From Rhizobium sp. NFR07 (lineage in GTDB: Bacteria; Pseudomonadota; Alphaproteobacteria; Rhizobiales; Rhizobiaceae), in contig NZ_FOKM01000001.1 in NCBI RefSeq assembly GCF_900111905.1, positions 186,001 through 250,000 of the forward strand: 64,000 nucleotides of DNA. The letters are read 5' to 3'. A program made the translations under genes and the position numbers. The notes under the pieces were generated by a model, which searched no databases, had not been told where the DNA came from, and saw only the letters and a program-made list of their open reading frames with translations. Shown in pieces: positions 9,378 through 18,449 of the stretch. The number at the start of each line of letters is the position of its first letter. The first letter of the stretch is position 1.

Positions 9378-10636
9378 TGAGCCTTGCCATGGTCATTATC
9401 TTCTGCGTGCTGATGATGCTCGCAGTGCCGGTCGGTCACGCGCTGATCATATCGTCCGCCGCCGCCATCTATTTCTTCGGCGGCCTGCCGCTCAGCATCG
9501 TTGCCCAGCAACTCTACCAGCAGACCCAGTCCTTTCCGATGCTGGCCATGCCCTTCTTCATGCTGGCCGGCACGCTGATGCTCGGCGGCAAGCTGGGCAA
9601 CGAGCTTCTCGCCTTCGCATCCAAGACCATGGAACGCTGGCGTGGCGGTCCTCTTGCAACGACCGTCGTCGCCTCGGTGGTTTTCGGTGGCGTATCGGGT
9701 TCGGCAGTCGCCAATGCCAGCGCACTGGGCTCCGTCCTCATCCCCTGGCAGAAAAGACAGGGTTATCCCGCGGCCCTCTGCGCCGCCAACAACTCGACCT
9801 CGGCTGTCATCGACATCCTCATTCCGCCATCGATCCCGTTGATCCTCTATTCGCTCGTCAGCGGCACCTCGATCGCGGACCTGTTCACGGCGGGCCTCCT
9901 CCCAGGCATCCTGCTTGCAGGCGGGCTTCTGCTTACCTGCAACTGGATCGCCCGCCGTCGCGGCTTCACGGCGCCCGAGCGCTCCGCGACCATGCGCGAG
10001 CTCGCTCGCCTGGCATTCCTCTCGAGCCCTGCCCTGTTGCTACCAATTCTGATCCTGCTGGGCCTGCGCTTCGGCATCGCGACACCGACCGAGATTGCCG
10101 TGCTTGCGGTCGTCTATGCGCTTGCCATGAGCCTGTTCTTCTATCGGGACATTACGTGGCAGCGGTTCCAGGACAATATGATCGAGGCAGGTATCGCGAC
10201 CGGTGTCGTCATGCTGGTCATCATCGGCAGCGCCGTCTGCGGCTGGATCCTCACCTTCGACCAGGTACCGGAACGCTTCGCCGAGTGGATCGGCGCGACG
10301 ATCCAGAACCCGATCCTGATCATCCTGTCGATGAACATTCTGCTGCTTATCATCGGCATGCCGCTCGATCTGCCACCATCGATCCTGTTGCTCGGCCCGA
10401 TCTTTGTGCCGCTCGCAGCCTCGATCGGTCTCGATCCGGTCCAGCTCGGCCTGATCATGGTGCTGAACCTCGGCATCGGCCTCTATACGCCGCCGATCGG
10501 AACGACATTGTTCATATCCGCGTCCGTGGCCAAGACATCGCTTGGCGCCACCACCCGTGAACTCTGGCCGTTCCTCCTGGTGTCGCTGATCGTTCTGGCA
10601 CTGGTGAGCTACGTCCCGGCCTTGACGATCTACTGA
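9374..10636 (+). CDS. dctM: TRAP transporter large permease DctM
   Basis: A 420-residue polytopic membrane protein with about 12 hydrophobic segments. Family motifs include GKLGNELLAFASKTMERWRG, a GGVSGSAVANASALGS stretch and NNSTSAVIDILIPPSIPLI. It is the sodium-coupled transport subunit. The start overlaps the dctQ stop by 4 bases. The length is normal for DctM. It ends the transporter part of the operon; enzyme genes follow after 165 bases. Confidence 0.93.
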   Translation: MMSLAMVIIFCVLMMLAVPVGHALIISSAAAIYFFGGLPLSIVAQQLYQQTQSFPMLAMPFFMLAGTLMLGGKLGNELLAFASKTMERWRGGPLATTVVASVVFGGVSGSAVANASALGSVLIPWQKRQGYPAALCAANNSTSAVIDILIPPSIPLILYSLVSGTSIADLFTAGLLPGILLAGGLLLTCNWIARRRGFTAPERSATMRELARLAFLSSPALLLPILILLGLRFGIATPTEIAVLAVVYALAMSLFFYRDITWQRFQDNMIEAGIATGVVMLVIIGSAVCGWILTFDQVPERFAEWIGATIQNPILIILSMNILLLIIGMPLDLPPSILLLGPIFVPLAASIGLDPVQLGLIMVLNLGIGLYTPPIGTTLFISASVAKTSLGATTRELWPFLLVSLIVLALVSYVPALTIY

Positions 10637-10801
10637 TCCATTCGGCGCGACGGTCACGATCGCCGCGCCGCCCGATGCCGGGCCTGAACGGCATCCGACC
10701 ACCGTCATTCATCCACCTCGTCGACGATCGATGGATCGCCGGATGATCCTTGTTGTGCCTGAAAATGGCCGGCTGCAAGGGATAGCCAAGGAGAAGAAGC
10801 C
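10637..10801. other. Gap between transporter and enzyme genes, with short hairpins
   Basis: 165 bases with two short inverted repeats (CGGCGCG...CGCGCCG and GATGCCG...CGGCATC). They may reduce read-through after the transporter genes, or the gap may hold an internal promoter. No U-tract follows them. Confidence 0.4.
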
Positions 10802-11653
10802 ATGAGCGGGACAGCCGCCAACACTCTTTCGAACATGAGCCTGCCGCGTCGCGCCTGGGAAATCCGCCGCAAGGCCGTGCGCATGGGTGAGGTTCAGGGA
10901 CAGGGCTATGTTGGCCAGGCGCTCGGCGTCGCCGACGTCCTTGCCGTCTCCTACTTCCACGCCTTGAACTACCGTGCGGAAGATCCACAATGGGAAGGTC
11001 GCGACCGCTTCCTGCTCTCCATCGGTCATTACGCGATCGCGCTCTATTCGGCTTTGATCGAGGCCGGGATCCTGCCGGAGCAGGAACTCGAAACCTACGG
11101 CGCCGATGACAGCCGCCTGCCCATGTCCGGCATGGCGGCCTATACGCCCGGCATGGAAATCACCGGCGGCTCGCTCGGCCAGGGGCTTGGTATCGCGGTT
11201 GGCATGGCGCTTGGCCTCAAAGCGAAGAAGAACCCGGCCTTCGTCTACAACCTGATGTCGGACGGCGAACTTGGCGAGGGTTCAACCTGGGAAGCGGCAA
11301 TGTCGGCCGCTCACCACAAGCTTTCAAACCTCATCTGCCTCGTCGATTTCAACGACCAGCAGGCCGACGGAAAATCGACGCAGATGCTGAGTGCCGAGCC
11401 GGTGCATGACAAATGGTCGGCCTTCGGCTGGCATGTTCAGCGGGTGGACGGCAACGACATGGACGCGCTGGTCGCGGCTTTCGATGCCGCGCGCAATCTC
11501 GCCGACGACCGTCCCCGCATCATCATCTGCGACACGCTGATGTGCAAGGGCGTTCCCTTTCTGGAAGCCCGCGAGATGGCGCATTTCGTCCGCGTCGAGC
11601 CCGACGAATGGCAGAAGGCGCTTGATGCGCTCGACGCCACCCGCCCCGCCTGA
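10802..11653 (+). CDS. Transketolase, N-terminal subunit
   Basis: A 283-residue protein equal to the thiamine diphosphate-binding (PP) half of transketolase. Visible are GQGYVGQALGVADVLAV, GHYAIALY and GSLGQGLGIAVGMALG near residues 120-140. The ThDP/Mg motif follows as SDGELGEGSTWEA through FNDQQ (about 158-190). Split transketolases of this kind include dedicated catabolic enzymes such as the apulose-4-phosphate transketolase AptA/AptB described in D-apiose pathways. It is followed 11 bases later by the C-terminal subunit. Position after a TRAP importer and before an SDR, a TIM barrel and a Dha kinase suggests a catabolic ketose-phosphate substrate rather than the housekeeping pentose phosphate pathway. 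Confidence 0.88.
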   Translation: MSGTAANTLSNMSLPRRAWEIRRKAVRMGEVQGQGYVGQALGVADVLAVSYFHALNYRAEDPQWEGRDRFLLSIGHYAIALYSALIEAGILPEQELETYGADDSRLPMSGMAAYTPGMEITGGSLGQGLGIAVGMALGLKAKKNPAFVYNLMSDGELGEGSTWEAAMSAAHHKLSNLICLVDFNDQQADGKSTQMLSAEPVHDKWSAFGWHVQRVDGNDMDALVAAFDAARNLADDRPRIIICDTLMCKGVPFLEAREMAHFVRVEPDEWQKALDALDATRPA

Positions 11654-11664
11654 AGGAAAAGACG

Positions 11665-12708
11665 ATGACCGCAAACACGAATTACGATCCGCATCGGAAA
11701 TGGGAACCGCGCAAACCGAAGCCCGGCGAAGGCGGCAAGACTTCGGCCATGATCGCCTCGCTGGCGGCGGAGGGCTATGACACGGTTGCAGCGCCCTTCG
11801 GTCACGCCCTGGTCGAGCAGGCCCGCAGAGACGATCGCATCGTCGGCCTGACGGCCGATCTCGCCAAATATACCGATCTGCATGTCTTTGCCGAAGCCTT
11901 TCCCGATCGCTTCTACCAGATGGGCATGGCCGAGCAGGTAATGATTTCCGCCGCTGCCGGCATGGCGCGGGAAGGCTTCATTCCGTTTGCCACGACCTAC
12001 GCGGTCTTCGCCTCGCGCCGCGCCTACGACTTCATCGCCATGGCGATCGCCGAGGAGAACCTGCCGGTCAAGATCGTCTGCGCTCTGCCCGGCCTCACCA
12101 CCGGCTACGGCCCGAGCCACCAGGCAACGGAAGACCTGGCCATTTTTCGTGGCCTGCCGAACCTCACGATCGTCGATCCCTGCGATGCGATCGACGTCGC
12201 CGAAGCCGTGCCGGCAATCATCGACCATGACGGTCCCGTCTACATGCGCCTGCTGCGCGGTAAGGTGCCGTCCGTCATCCGCAAGCATTGCCCGGACTAC
12301 AAATTCGAACTCGGCAAGGCCAAGCTGCTGCGCGACGGCAAGGATGTCCTGATGATTTCCTCCGGCTTCATGACCATGCGGGCACTCGATGCGGCGGTGG
12401 AAATGGAAAAAGACGACATCTCGGTCGGCGTCCTCCATTGCCCGACGATCAAGCCGCTCGATACCGAGACCATTCTTGCCGAGGCCCGCCGCGGTGGCCG
12501 ACTTGTCGTCACCGCAGAAAACCACACCCGTGTCGGAGGTCTCGGCGAGGCTGTCGCATCGACGCTGCTCGTCAATGGCGTAACGCCGAAATTCCGGATG
12601 ATCGGCTTGCCGGACCAGTTCCTCGACGCCGGTGCACTGCCGACACTTCACGAACGCTACGGCATCTCGACGGCCGCGATGATCACACAGATCCGCGGCT
12701 GGCTCTGA
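11665..12708 (+). CDS. Transketolase, C-terminal subunit
   Basis: A 347-residue pyrimidine-binding and C-terminal half of transketolase. The motif FYQMGMAEQVMISAAAGMA holds the conserved glutamate that activates ThDP. TTGYGPSHQATEDLAIFR carries the usual active-site histidine segment, and the C-terminal domain follows from about residue 210. The N-terminus has an extra hydrophilic stretch of about 45 residues (HRKWEPRKPKPGEGGK) before the domain begins, which is unusual. It pairs with the gene just upstream to make an active heteromer. Confidence 0.87.
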   Translation: MTANTNYDPHRKWEPRKPKPGEGGKTSAMIASLAAEGYDTVAAPFGHALVEQARRDDRIVGLTADLAKYTDLHVFAEAFPDRFYQMGMAEQVMISAAAGMAREGFIPFATTYAVFASRRAYDFIAMAIAEENLPVKIVCALPGLTTGYGPSHQATEDLAIFRGLPNLTIVDPCDAIDVAEAVPAIIDHDGPVYMRLLRGKVPSVIRKHCPDYKFELGKAKLLRDGKDVLMISSGFMTMRALDAAVEMEKDDISVGVLHCPTIKPLDTETILAEARRGGRLVVTAENHTRVGGLGEAVASTLLVNGVTPKFRMIGLPDQFLDAGALPTLHERYGISTAAMITQIRGWL

Positions 12709-12772
12709 CACCCATAACCAATCCCAGAACATCGTTGCGAAAACGACGAGCATGAAGACAAAGGAGACCCCT

Positions 12773-13531
12773 ATGACAACCGCTCTGCTTCAAGGAAAAT
12801 TCGCAGTCGTAACCGGAGCCGCATCGAAGCGCGGCCTCGGCAAGGCCACGGCAAAGCTCTTCGCCGAACACGGCGCCACGGTCGCCATCCTCGATCTTGA
12901 TGAGGCCGCCGCCAAGGAGGCCGCGGCCGATCTCGGGCCCCAGCATGTCGGCATGGCCTGCAATGTCACCGATCTGGAAGGCGCCAAGGCCGCCATTGAA
13001 GCGCTGATTGCAAAATGGGGTCAGATCGACATTCTGGTGAACAATGCCGGCATCACCCAGCCGCTGAAAATCATGGACATCGCGCCGAAGAACTACGATG
13101 CCGTTCTCGACGTCAACCTGCGTGGCACGCTCTACTGCAGCCAGGCGGTCATCCCGCATATGCGCGGCCGCAGGGCCGGCAAGATCGTTAACATGTCCTC
13201 GGTTTCGGCGCAGCGCGGCGGCGGCATCTTCGGCGGCCCGCATTACTCCGCAGCCAAGGCCGGCGTTCTCGGCCTGACCAAGGCAATGGCGCGCGAACTT
13301 GCCCCTGACAACGTCCGCGTCAACGCCATCTGCCCGGGCTTCATCGCCACCGACATCACCGCCGGCATGCTGACACCGGAGAAGCTTGAGGAGATCAAGG
13401 CCGGCATCCCGATGGGACGTGCGGGCACCGCGGACGATGTTGCAGGCTGCGCGCTGTTCCTCGCATCGGATCTCTCGGCCTATGTCACGGGCTCCGAGGT
13501 CGATGTGAACGGCGGCTCGCTGATCCATTGA
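12773..13531 (+). CDS. SDR family oxidoreductase
   Basis: A 252-residue classical SDR. Motifs: TGAASKRGLG near residue 14, NNAGI near 90, the catalytic serine in NMSSVSAQRGG, and YSAAK as YxxxK. The C-terminal pattern DVNGGSLIH is typical of FabG-like polyol or sugar-acid dehydrogenases. The ATG at 12773 has AAGGAG about 7 bases upstream. It belongs to the TRAP-transketolase operon and most likely interconverts a hydroxyl and a keto group on the imported compound. Confidence 0.85.
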   Translation: MTTALLQGKFAVVTGAASKRGLGKATAKLFAEHGATVAILDLDEAAAKEAAADLGPQHVGMACNVTDLEGAKAAIEALIAKWGQIDILVNNAGITQPLKIMDIAPKNYDAVLDVNLRGTLYCSQAVIPHMRGRRAGKIVNMSSVSAQRGGGIFGGPHYSAAKAGVLGLTKAMARELAPDNVRVNAICPGFIATDITAGMLTPEKLEEIKAGIPMGRAGTADDVAGCALFLASDLSAYVTGSEVDVNGGSLIH

Positions 13532-13588
13532 CTCAGCCGTGCGTCGCCGTATTCGGCGCCGCATCCATCCCGACAGGAGAATGACATC

Positions 13589-14407
13589 ATGCAACTCGGA
13601 CTGGGCAGCTACGCCTTCCGCTGGTCGATCGGCATCAAGGACCTGCAACCGGAAGAGCCGATGACGGCGCTTGAAGTGCTCGATATTGCGCATTCGCATG
13701 GCCTCAAGCTCGTGCAATATGCCGATAACCTGCCGCTCGACCGGTTGACACCGGATGAGCACAGGGAACTGAAGGCCCGCGCCGACAGCTACGGCATGAC
13801 GCTGGAACTCGGCACACAGTCATTCGATGCCGGTGAACTGGCGCGCTACATTCCGATCGGCGAGCGCATCGGTTCAAAGATCCTGCGGGTTGCACTCGAT
13901 GCCGAAGATGCGTTGATCCCGGTTCCCGAACTGGCGGCGCAGATCCGGGAACTGCTTCCGGACGGCAAACGCGCTGGTCTGCGCTTTGCCATCGAGAACC
14001 ATTTCAACTACCCCTCGCCGCGCATGGTCGAGCTGCTGGATGCGGTCTCGGACGACGCACTGGGGGGCTGCCTCGACGTCGCGAACTCGATCTGCGCCGG
14101 TGAATGGCCTATGACCACGGTGAAGATGCTCGCGCCCTATGCCATCAACCTGCATCTCAAGGACTACCAGATTACCCCCGATCCTTATGGGGTCGGCTTC
14201 CGCATCCATGGCACGCCGCTCGGCGAGGGTCGCGCCGAGATCTCGGAAATCCTCGATACGCTTGACCATTGCCCCGATGACATGAGCTGCATCCTCGAAC
14301 ACTGGCTGCCGCAGACATCGGACATGGAAGCCACGCGGCGGATGGAGCACGAGTGGCTGGCCCGGACGGTCACGGCCGCCAGGCGGCTCGTGCCCGGAAA
14401 CCATTGA
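13589..14407 (+). CDS. Sugar phosphate isomerase/epimerase family (TIM-barrel) protein
   Basis: A 272-residue AP endonuclease 2-like TIM barrel. Metal-binding residues are visible in the usual places: a glutamate in FAIENHFNYPS, an aspartate in GCLDVANSICAGEWP, a histidine in NLHLKDYQ and a glutamate in CILEHWLPQ. The family includes isomerases, epimerases and decarboxylases such as OiaC (3-oxo-isoapionate decarboxylase) from apiose pathways, which I regard as one plausible role here because a Dha-type kinase follows. No function can be fixed from sequence alone. GACAGGAG lies just upstream of the start. Confidence 0.78.
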   Translation: MQLGLGSYAFRWSIGIKDLQPEEPMTALEVLDIAHSHGLKLVQYADNLPLDRLTPDEHRELKARADSYGMTLELGTQSFDAGELARYIPIGERIGSKILRVALDAEDALIPVPELAAQIRELLPDGKRAGLRFAIENHFNYPSPRMVELLDAVSDDALGGCLDVANSICAGEWPMTTVKMLAPYAINLHLKDYQITPDPYGVGFRIHGTPLGEGRAEISEILDTLDHCPDDMSCILEHWLPQTSDMEATRRMEHEWLARTVTAARRLVPGNH

Positions 14408-14438
14408 GTCGAAAAGCAGAGAGCGTCGAACCACGATC

Positions 14439-15440
14439 ATGACATCCAAGACCAAGAAGCTCATCAACGCCCCCGAGGATATCATCCCGGAATTCATCGA
14501 CGGTTTCGTCGGCGCCCATGCCGACCTGCTGTGCGTAGAGGGCCCAACCGGCCGCGCCGTCGTTGCGAGGCATGGCCTGCGCGACGGAAAGGTGGGCATT
14601 GTGGTGGGCGGCGGATCGGGGCATGAGCCGGCCTTCGCCGGTTATGTCGGCGGGGCCTCGCCGATGCTGCGGCTGTCGGCAACGTCTTTGCCTCGCCCTC
14701 CCCCGAGCATATCCTTGATGCCGGGCGCGCCGCGGACGGCGGCGGCGGCGTCCTGTTTCTCTACGGCAACTATACCGGCGATGTGCTGAACTTCACGATG
14801 GCCGCAGAAGATCTGCAGGCAGATGGCACACCCGTCAGACACTTCGCAGTTACCGACGACATTACGTCTGCACCCCATGAACGACGCTGCGAGCGACGGG
14901 GCGTTGCCGGGGATTTCTTCGTCTTCAAATGCGCCGATGCGGCGGCCGATCTCGGCGAGGATCTCGACCAAGTGCACGCCGCGGCGCGGCTTGCCAACGA
15001 CGATTGCCGCTCGATGGGCGTTGCGCTCGGAGCCTGCTCGCTGCCACAGACGGGCACGCCGAACTTCGAGATAGGCCCGGAGGACGTGGAAATCGGCATG
15101 GGCATCCACGGAGAGCCTGGCATGCGCCGCGACAGGCTGGCACCGGCCGACACGGTGACCGAACTCCTGATGGAGCCGATCCTTAAGGAACTCGCGCTGG
15201 CGAAAGGTGATCGTGTCGTCGTTCTCGTCAACGGGCTCGGCGCAACGACCCAACTCGAACTCTTCGTCATCTACCGCCGCGTCCGCCAGATCCTTGGCCT
15301 CGCGGGTATCGACATTCACGCCAACTGGGTCGGCGAATATGCAACATCGCTTGAGATGGCTGGCGCTTCGATAACCGTGCTCAAGCTGAATGATCGACTT
15401 CTCCACTTGCTCGACCATCCCTGCCGAACGCCCGCACTAA
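14439..15440 (+). pseudogene. DhaK-type dihydroxyacetone/erythrulose kinase domain, frameshifted
   Basis: Two overlapping frames together encode one DhaK domain. Frame one (14439 to about 14655) gives the N-terminus with VVGGGSGHEPAFAGYVG. Frame two, from about 14657, resumes with GLADAAAVGNVFASPSPEHI and continues through YGNYTGDVLNFTMAAEDL, GDFFVFKCADAAA and the active-site histidine segment EIGMGIHGEPGM. One base is missing after GTCGGC near 14651-14658, where relatives have a lysine or arginine codon. The DhaK homology ends near 15440 at TPALR; the frame then runs on without homology into sequence whose real coding is on the other strand. No DhaL domain follows. The call assumes the missing base is not a sequencing error. 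Confidence 0.75.
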
Positions 15441-15800
15441 GGGTTTCTGGCTTCGCGGCGAGCGAACAGGCCTTCCAGCGATCGGAACGCCGGGTCGTGG
15501 CGATAAAGAAAGAGGTCGCCATCGACCGTACAAATCTCGAAACATCCGGCGCGATAACACCGTCGTTCTTTGTCGGGATGATGATTTCGGTGGCAGACAG
15601 GATCCGCGCCGAGAGGACAATCTTTCAGCCGCAAGACTTCCGCCTCAAAGGATTCGTCGAGCGCCTGTTCCGTCTCGTCAAGGATGACGAGTTTCTGCGC
15701 GGTCGAGCGCGCGCGGGCAATGTTAACGCGCGCGCTGGCCACCGGAAAGCTCGTGAAGATAGTAGCCGCCGAGACGGGCGACGTCGAGAGCGACTGGTTC
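15437..15800 (-). pseudogene. ABC transporter ATPase remnant, 5'-truncated and frameshifted
   Basis: On the minus strand one frame reads LGGYYLHELSGGQRAR and stops near 15723. Restoring one base in the CG-rich run lets it continue in the next frame as VNIARARSTAQKLVILDET, then QALDESFEAEVLRL. This is the ABC signature LSGGQ, the Walker B segment LVILDE and the D-loop ALD in the right order and spacing. No Walker A is seen upstream. The remaining frame runs to a stop at 15437 with coding-like codon use but is not recognised. It lies between the dhaK fragment and the LysR gene. Confidence 0.6.
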
Positions 15801-15955
15801 CAGCACAGATAGACTGTGGCAGTCGACCAGTGGTCTCAAACATGCGGTCAGGATATCCGCCGCCTGCGCTGTTCTCGTGCCGCGAACTTTAGTGCTACAG
15901 AAGTCATCGCGGATTCTGCAGCCTTCTGGCGCGCCGCAAGTGGCATGATCTGCTC

Positions 15956-16939
15956 TCATCTCTCAGGCGTCAAAGTCGGCCTTTCCGATTTCTGGCTCTG
16001 CATCGTCTTTCGAAGCTGGGCTAGAAACGCTGCGACGCCTGGTGTGATCGGTCGGTCACGCCGTGTGACGATGCCGTAAGAGCCCATCACCGAGGGCAAT
16101 GTGACGGGAATTTCGTCGAGAAGATCATGGCGGATGTAGAAGTCAGAAACGTCCGCCGGCATCACGGCCAACATGTCGCTTTCGTGCATGAGCGCCACCA
16201 TCATCATCATCGAGGATGTCTCGACGATATACTGCGGGCCCGGGAGCCGCATTTCGGCGAAAACGGGTGCCAGAACCTTGCGCATCGGACTGCCGGCCGG
16301 CAGCAAAGTCCATGGCCAGCTGCCGAGATCTTTCACGGTTACCGATGGTCGGAGCGCAAGCGGATGCTGCTTTCGGCCGACCACCTTGAGAGGCTCGTCT
16401 ATAAGATCGACATAGTCGAACTCACTGCGATCACTCAGCGCCAACGGACGGGCAAGCAGGACATCGAGCCGACCGTTCAGAAGTGCGGCGATCAACACGT
16501 CGCTAGTATTGACATCGACGGATACCTGCAAGCCGGGATGCTCTACCTTCAGGGCCGCAACTGCTTTCGCCAGCAGGAAGGGAATGGCGCTGATGACGCC
16601 GCCGATCCTGATCGTTCCGGACGCGCCCTTCGATAAAGAATCCAGTTCCTCACGGGTGCGGATGATCTCCATCTGCATCAGGCGGGCATGCCGGATCATC
16701 ACCTCGCCATAAGGTGTCGGCCGCATGCCGCGCGCGCTTCTTTCGAATAGTGCAAGACCGACTGCAGCCTCGAGATCCTGGATCAGCTTCGTAGCCGTCG
16801 GCTGCGTCATGTTTAGGGATGCGGCGGCCTTTCGCAGGCTTGAGGCTTCCCCAAGCGCGATGAGTAAGAGCAGTTGTGCGCTCTTCAAATGCCTCAGGAG
16901 CAGGAGGCCGCGATCGAATTGCTCGGATGTCATCTGCAT
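15956..16939 (-). CDS. LysR family regulator
   Basis: A 327-residue LysR regulator of the kind found beside sugar operons (GbpR-like). It has a helix-turn-helix near residues 20-80 (LRKAAASLNMTQPTATKLIQDLEAAVG) and a substrate-binding domain from about 110 to 310. It is divergent from the MFS gene at 17130 and probably controls it, and perhaps also the operon that ends at 15440. A second in-frame ATG two codons downstream is an equally possible start. Confidence 0.87.
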   Translation of the reverse strand: MQMTSEQFDRGLLLLRHLKSAQLLLLIALGEASSLRKAAASLNMTQPTATKLIQDLEAAVGLALFERSARGMRPTPYGEVMIRHARLMQMEIIRTREELDSLSKGASGTIRIGGVISAIPFLLAKAVAALKVEHPGLQVSVDVNTSDVLIAALLNGRLDVLLARPLALSDRSEFDYVDLIDEPLKVVGRKQHPLALRPSVTVKDLGSWPWTLLPAGSPMRKVLAPVFAEMRLPGPQYIVETSSMMMMVALMHESDMLAVMPADVSDFYIRHDLLDEIPVTLPSVMGSYGIVTRRDRPITPGVAAFLAQLRKTMQSQKSERPTLTPER

Positions 16940-16970
16940 CTACCACCATGACCAAGCGATCAGGATATCC

Positions 16971-16982
16971 GATCACATGATC
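16971..16982. promoter_or_regulatory. Possible LysR operator dyad
   Basis: GATCA (16971-16975) and TGATC (16978-16982) form a perfect short inverted repeat in the AT-rich gap between the divergent LysR and MFS genes. The position fits an operator; the sequence is short, so confidence is limited. Confidence 0.35.
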
Positions 16983-17129
16983 TGATAATTTCATTATTTC
17001 GGAATTGCAGGTCAACTATATTTCGTTCTGGGACACGGTGGGGGATCACCGATCAAGGAGGTCGACGAGAATCGTCGAAAGGCGCCGGGCAGGAGAAGCA
17101 GGCGCCGTCAATCAGGGAGGATTGAATTC

Positions 17130-18434
17130 ATGTCTGAAATAGAACAAGGGCGCTTTGCCTTCGGCCAAGCCGATGTGAAGCACAGCCACGCCACGAATGT
17201 CCGTTGGTACATATTCGTGATCGTTTTCCTGCTGGTCGTGATCAACATGGTCGATCGTACAGCGCTTTCCATCGCGATGCCGAGCATCGCCACCGAATTC
17301 TCCCTTGGACCGGCGATGCAGGGCCTCATCCTCAGCTCCTTCTTCTGGAGCTATGCCCTGATGCAGATTCCGGGTGGCTGGATGATCGACCGCTACGGCG
17401 CACGCACCGTCATTACAATGTCGACGGTCGGATGGGGCATTTTCCAGACGATCGCGGGTTTTACGACCGGTGGCATTTCACTGCTCCTGACCCGCATCGG
17501 TCTCGGTGCCGCAGAAGCTCCGCTCTTTCCCGCAGGCGCCAAGCTGAATTCGAACTGGCTGGCAAAAAAAGAGCGCGCACGCGGCGCCGTCTTCATGGAT
17601 AGCGGAGCGCCGCTCGGCGCTGCCTTTGGTGGCGTGCTGATCAGCTGGCTGATCCTTGCACTCGGCAGCTGGCGCCTTGCGTTTATCGCAGCCGGCGTGG
17701 TCACGGTTCTGCTCGGCTGGATTGCCTGGCGCTATCTGCGCGACAATCCCGCCATGCATCCGGGTCTCAACGAAGCCGAGATGGATATCATCAAGGATGT
17801 CGGCGAAACGACGCAGGTCGCGGCTGAAAGCGAACCGTCACATATCCTCCGCCGATCGCTCGTCAGCCTCGTCGCCGGCCGCACCGGTTGGGCCATGATC
17901 AATTTCGGCCTGCTGACCTGGGGCCCGAGCTATCTGGCGCAGGCTCGCGGCTTCAATCTGAAGGAAATGGGCGGCGCGACCTTCGTGATCTTCCTCGCCG
18001 GCATGTTCGGCTCACTCGCCAGCGGGTTCCTCGCAGACAAGCTTCTGGCGGCTGGCTACAAGCGGTCGATCGTCTACAAAACCCTGCTGGGCATCACCGG
18101 CGTCGGTGTTGCAGCCACTTTCATCGCCCTGCCCCATGTCAGCAACCCGGTGATTGCGGTGGCTGTTCTGTCGGCAACGCTTTTCCTGCTCTATTTTGGC
18201 AGCCTATACTGGAGCCTTCCCGCCATCCTCGCGCCGAAGAGCCGGGTGGGCATCGTCGGTGGCACGATGAATTTCGCCGGCAGCGTCAGCGGCATCATCG
18301 TTCCGATCCTCACCGGCTTCATCCTGCAGTGGACGGGCGGCTCCTACGGCACCGTGCTCGGCTTCTTCGCCGGCTGCGCGATTGTCTACGTGATTGCCAC
18401 GGCCACGATCGACTTCAACGAAAGCCACACGTAA
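17130..18434 (+). CDS. MFS transporter, anion:cation symporter (ACS) family
   Basis: A 434-residue major facilitator with about 12 hydrophobic segments. The first loop has the motif GWMIDRYGAR, and RIGLGAAEAPLFPAGAKLNSNW is typical of ACS-family carriers of glucarate, galactonate, hexuronate or tartrate. The substrate is therefore most likely a sugar acid imported with protons. GGGAGGA lies 10 bases upstream of the ATG. It forms an operon with the amidohydrolase 15 bases downstream. Confidence 0.88.
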   Translation: MSEIEQGRFAFGQADVKHSHATNVRWYIFVIVFLLVVINMVDRTALSIAMPSIATEFSLGPAMQGLILSSFFWSYALMQIPGGWMIDRYGARTVITMSTVGWGIFQTIAGFTTGGISLLLTRIGLGAAEAPLFPAGAKLNSNWLAKKERARGAVFMDSGAPLGAAFGGVLISWLILALGSWRLAFIAAGVVTVLLGWIAWRYLRDNPAMHPGLNEAEMDIIKDVGETTQVAAESEPSHILRRSLVSLVAGRTGWAMINFGLLTWGPSYLAQARGFNLKEMGGATFVIFLAGMFGSLASGFLADKLLAAGYKRSIVYKTLLGITGVGVAATFIALPHVSNPVIAVAVLSATLFLLYFGSLYWSLPAILAPKSRVGIVGGTMNFAGSVSGIIVPILTGFILQWTGGSYGTVLGFFAGCAIVYVIATATIDFNESHT

Positions 18435-18449
18435 CGGAAGGACGAATAG

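Noticed and set aside
15441-15892. Continuation of the dhaK frame to 15892
   Set aside because: No DhaK or DhaL homology after about 15440; the coding signal there is on the minus strand (ABC remnant).
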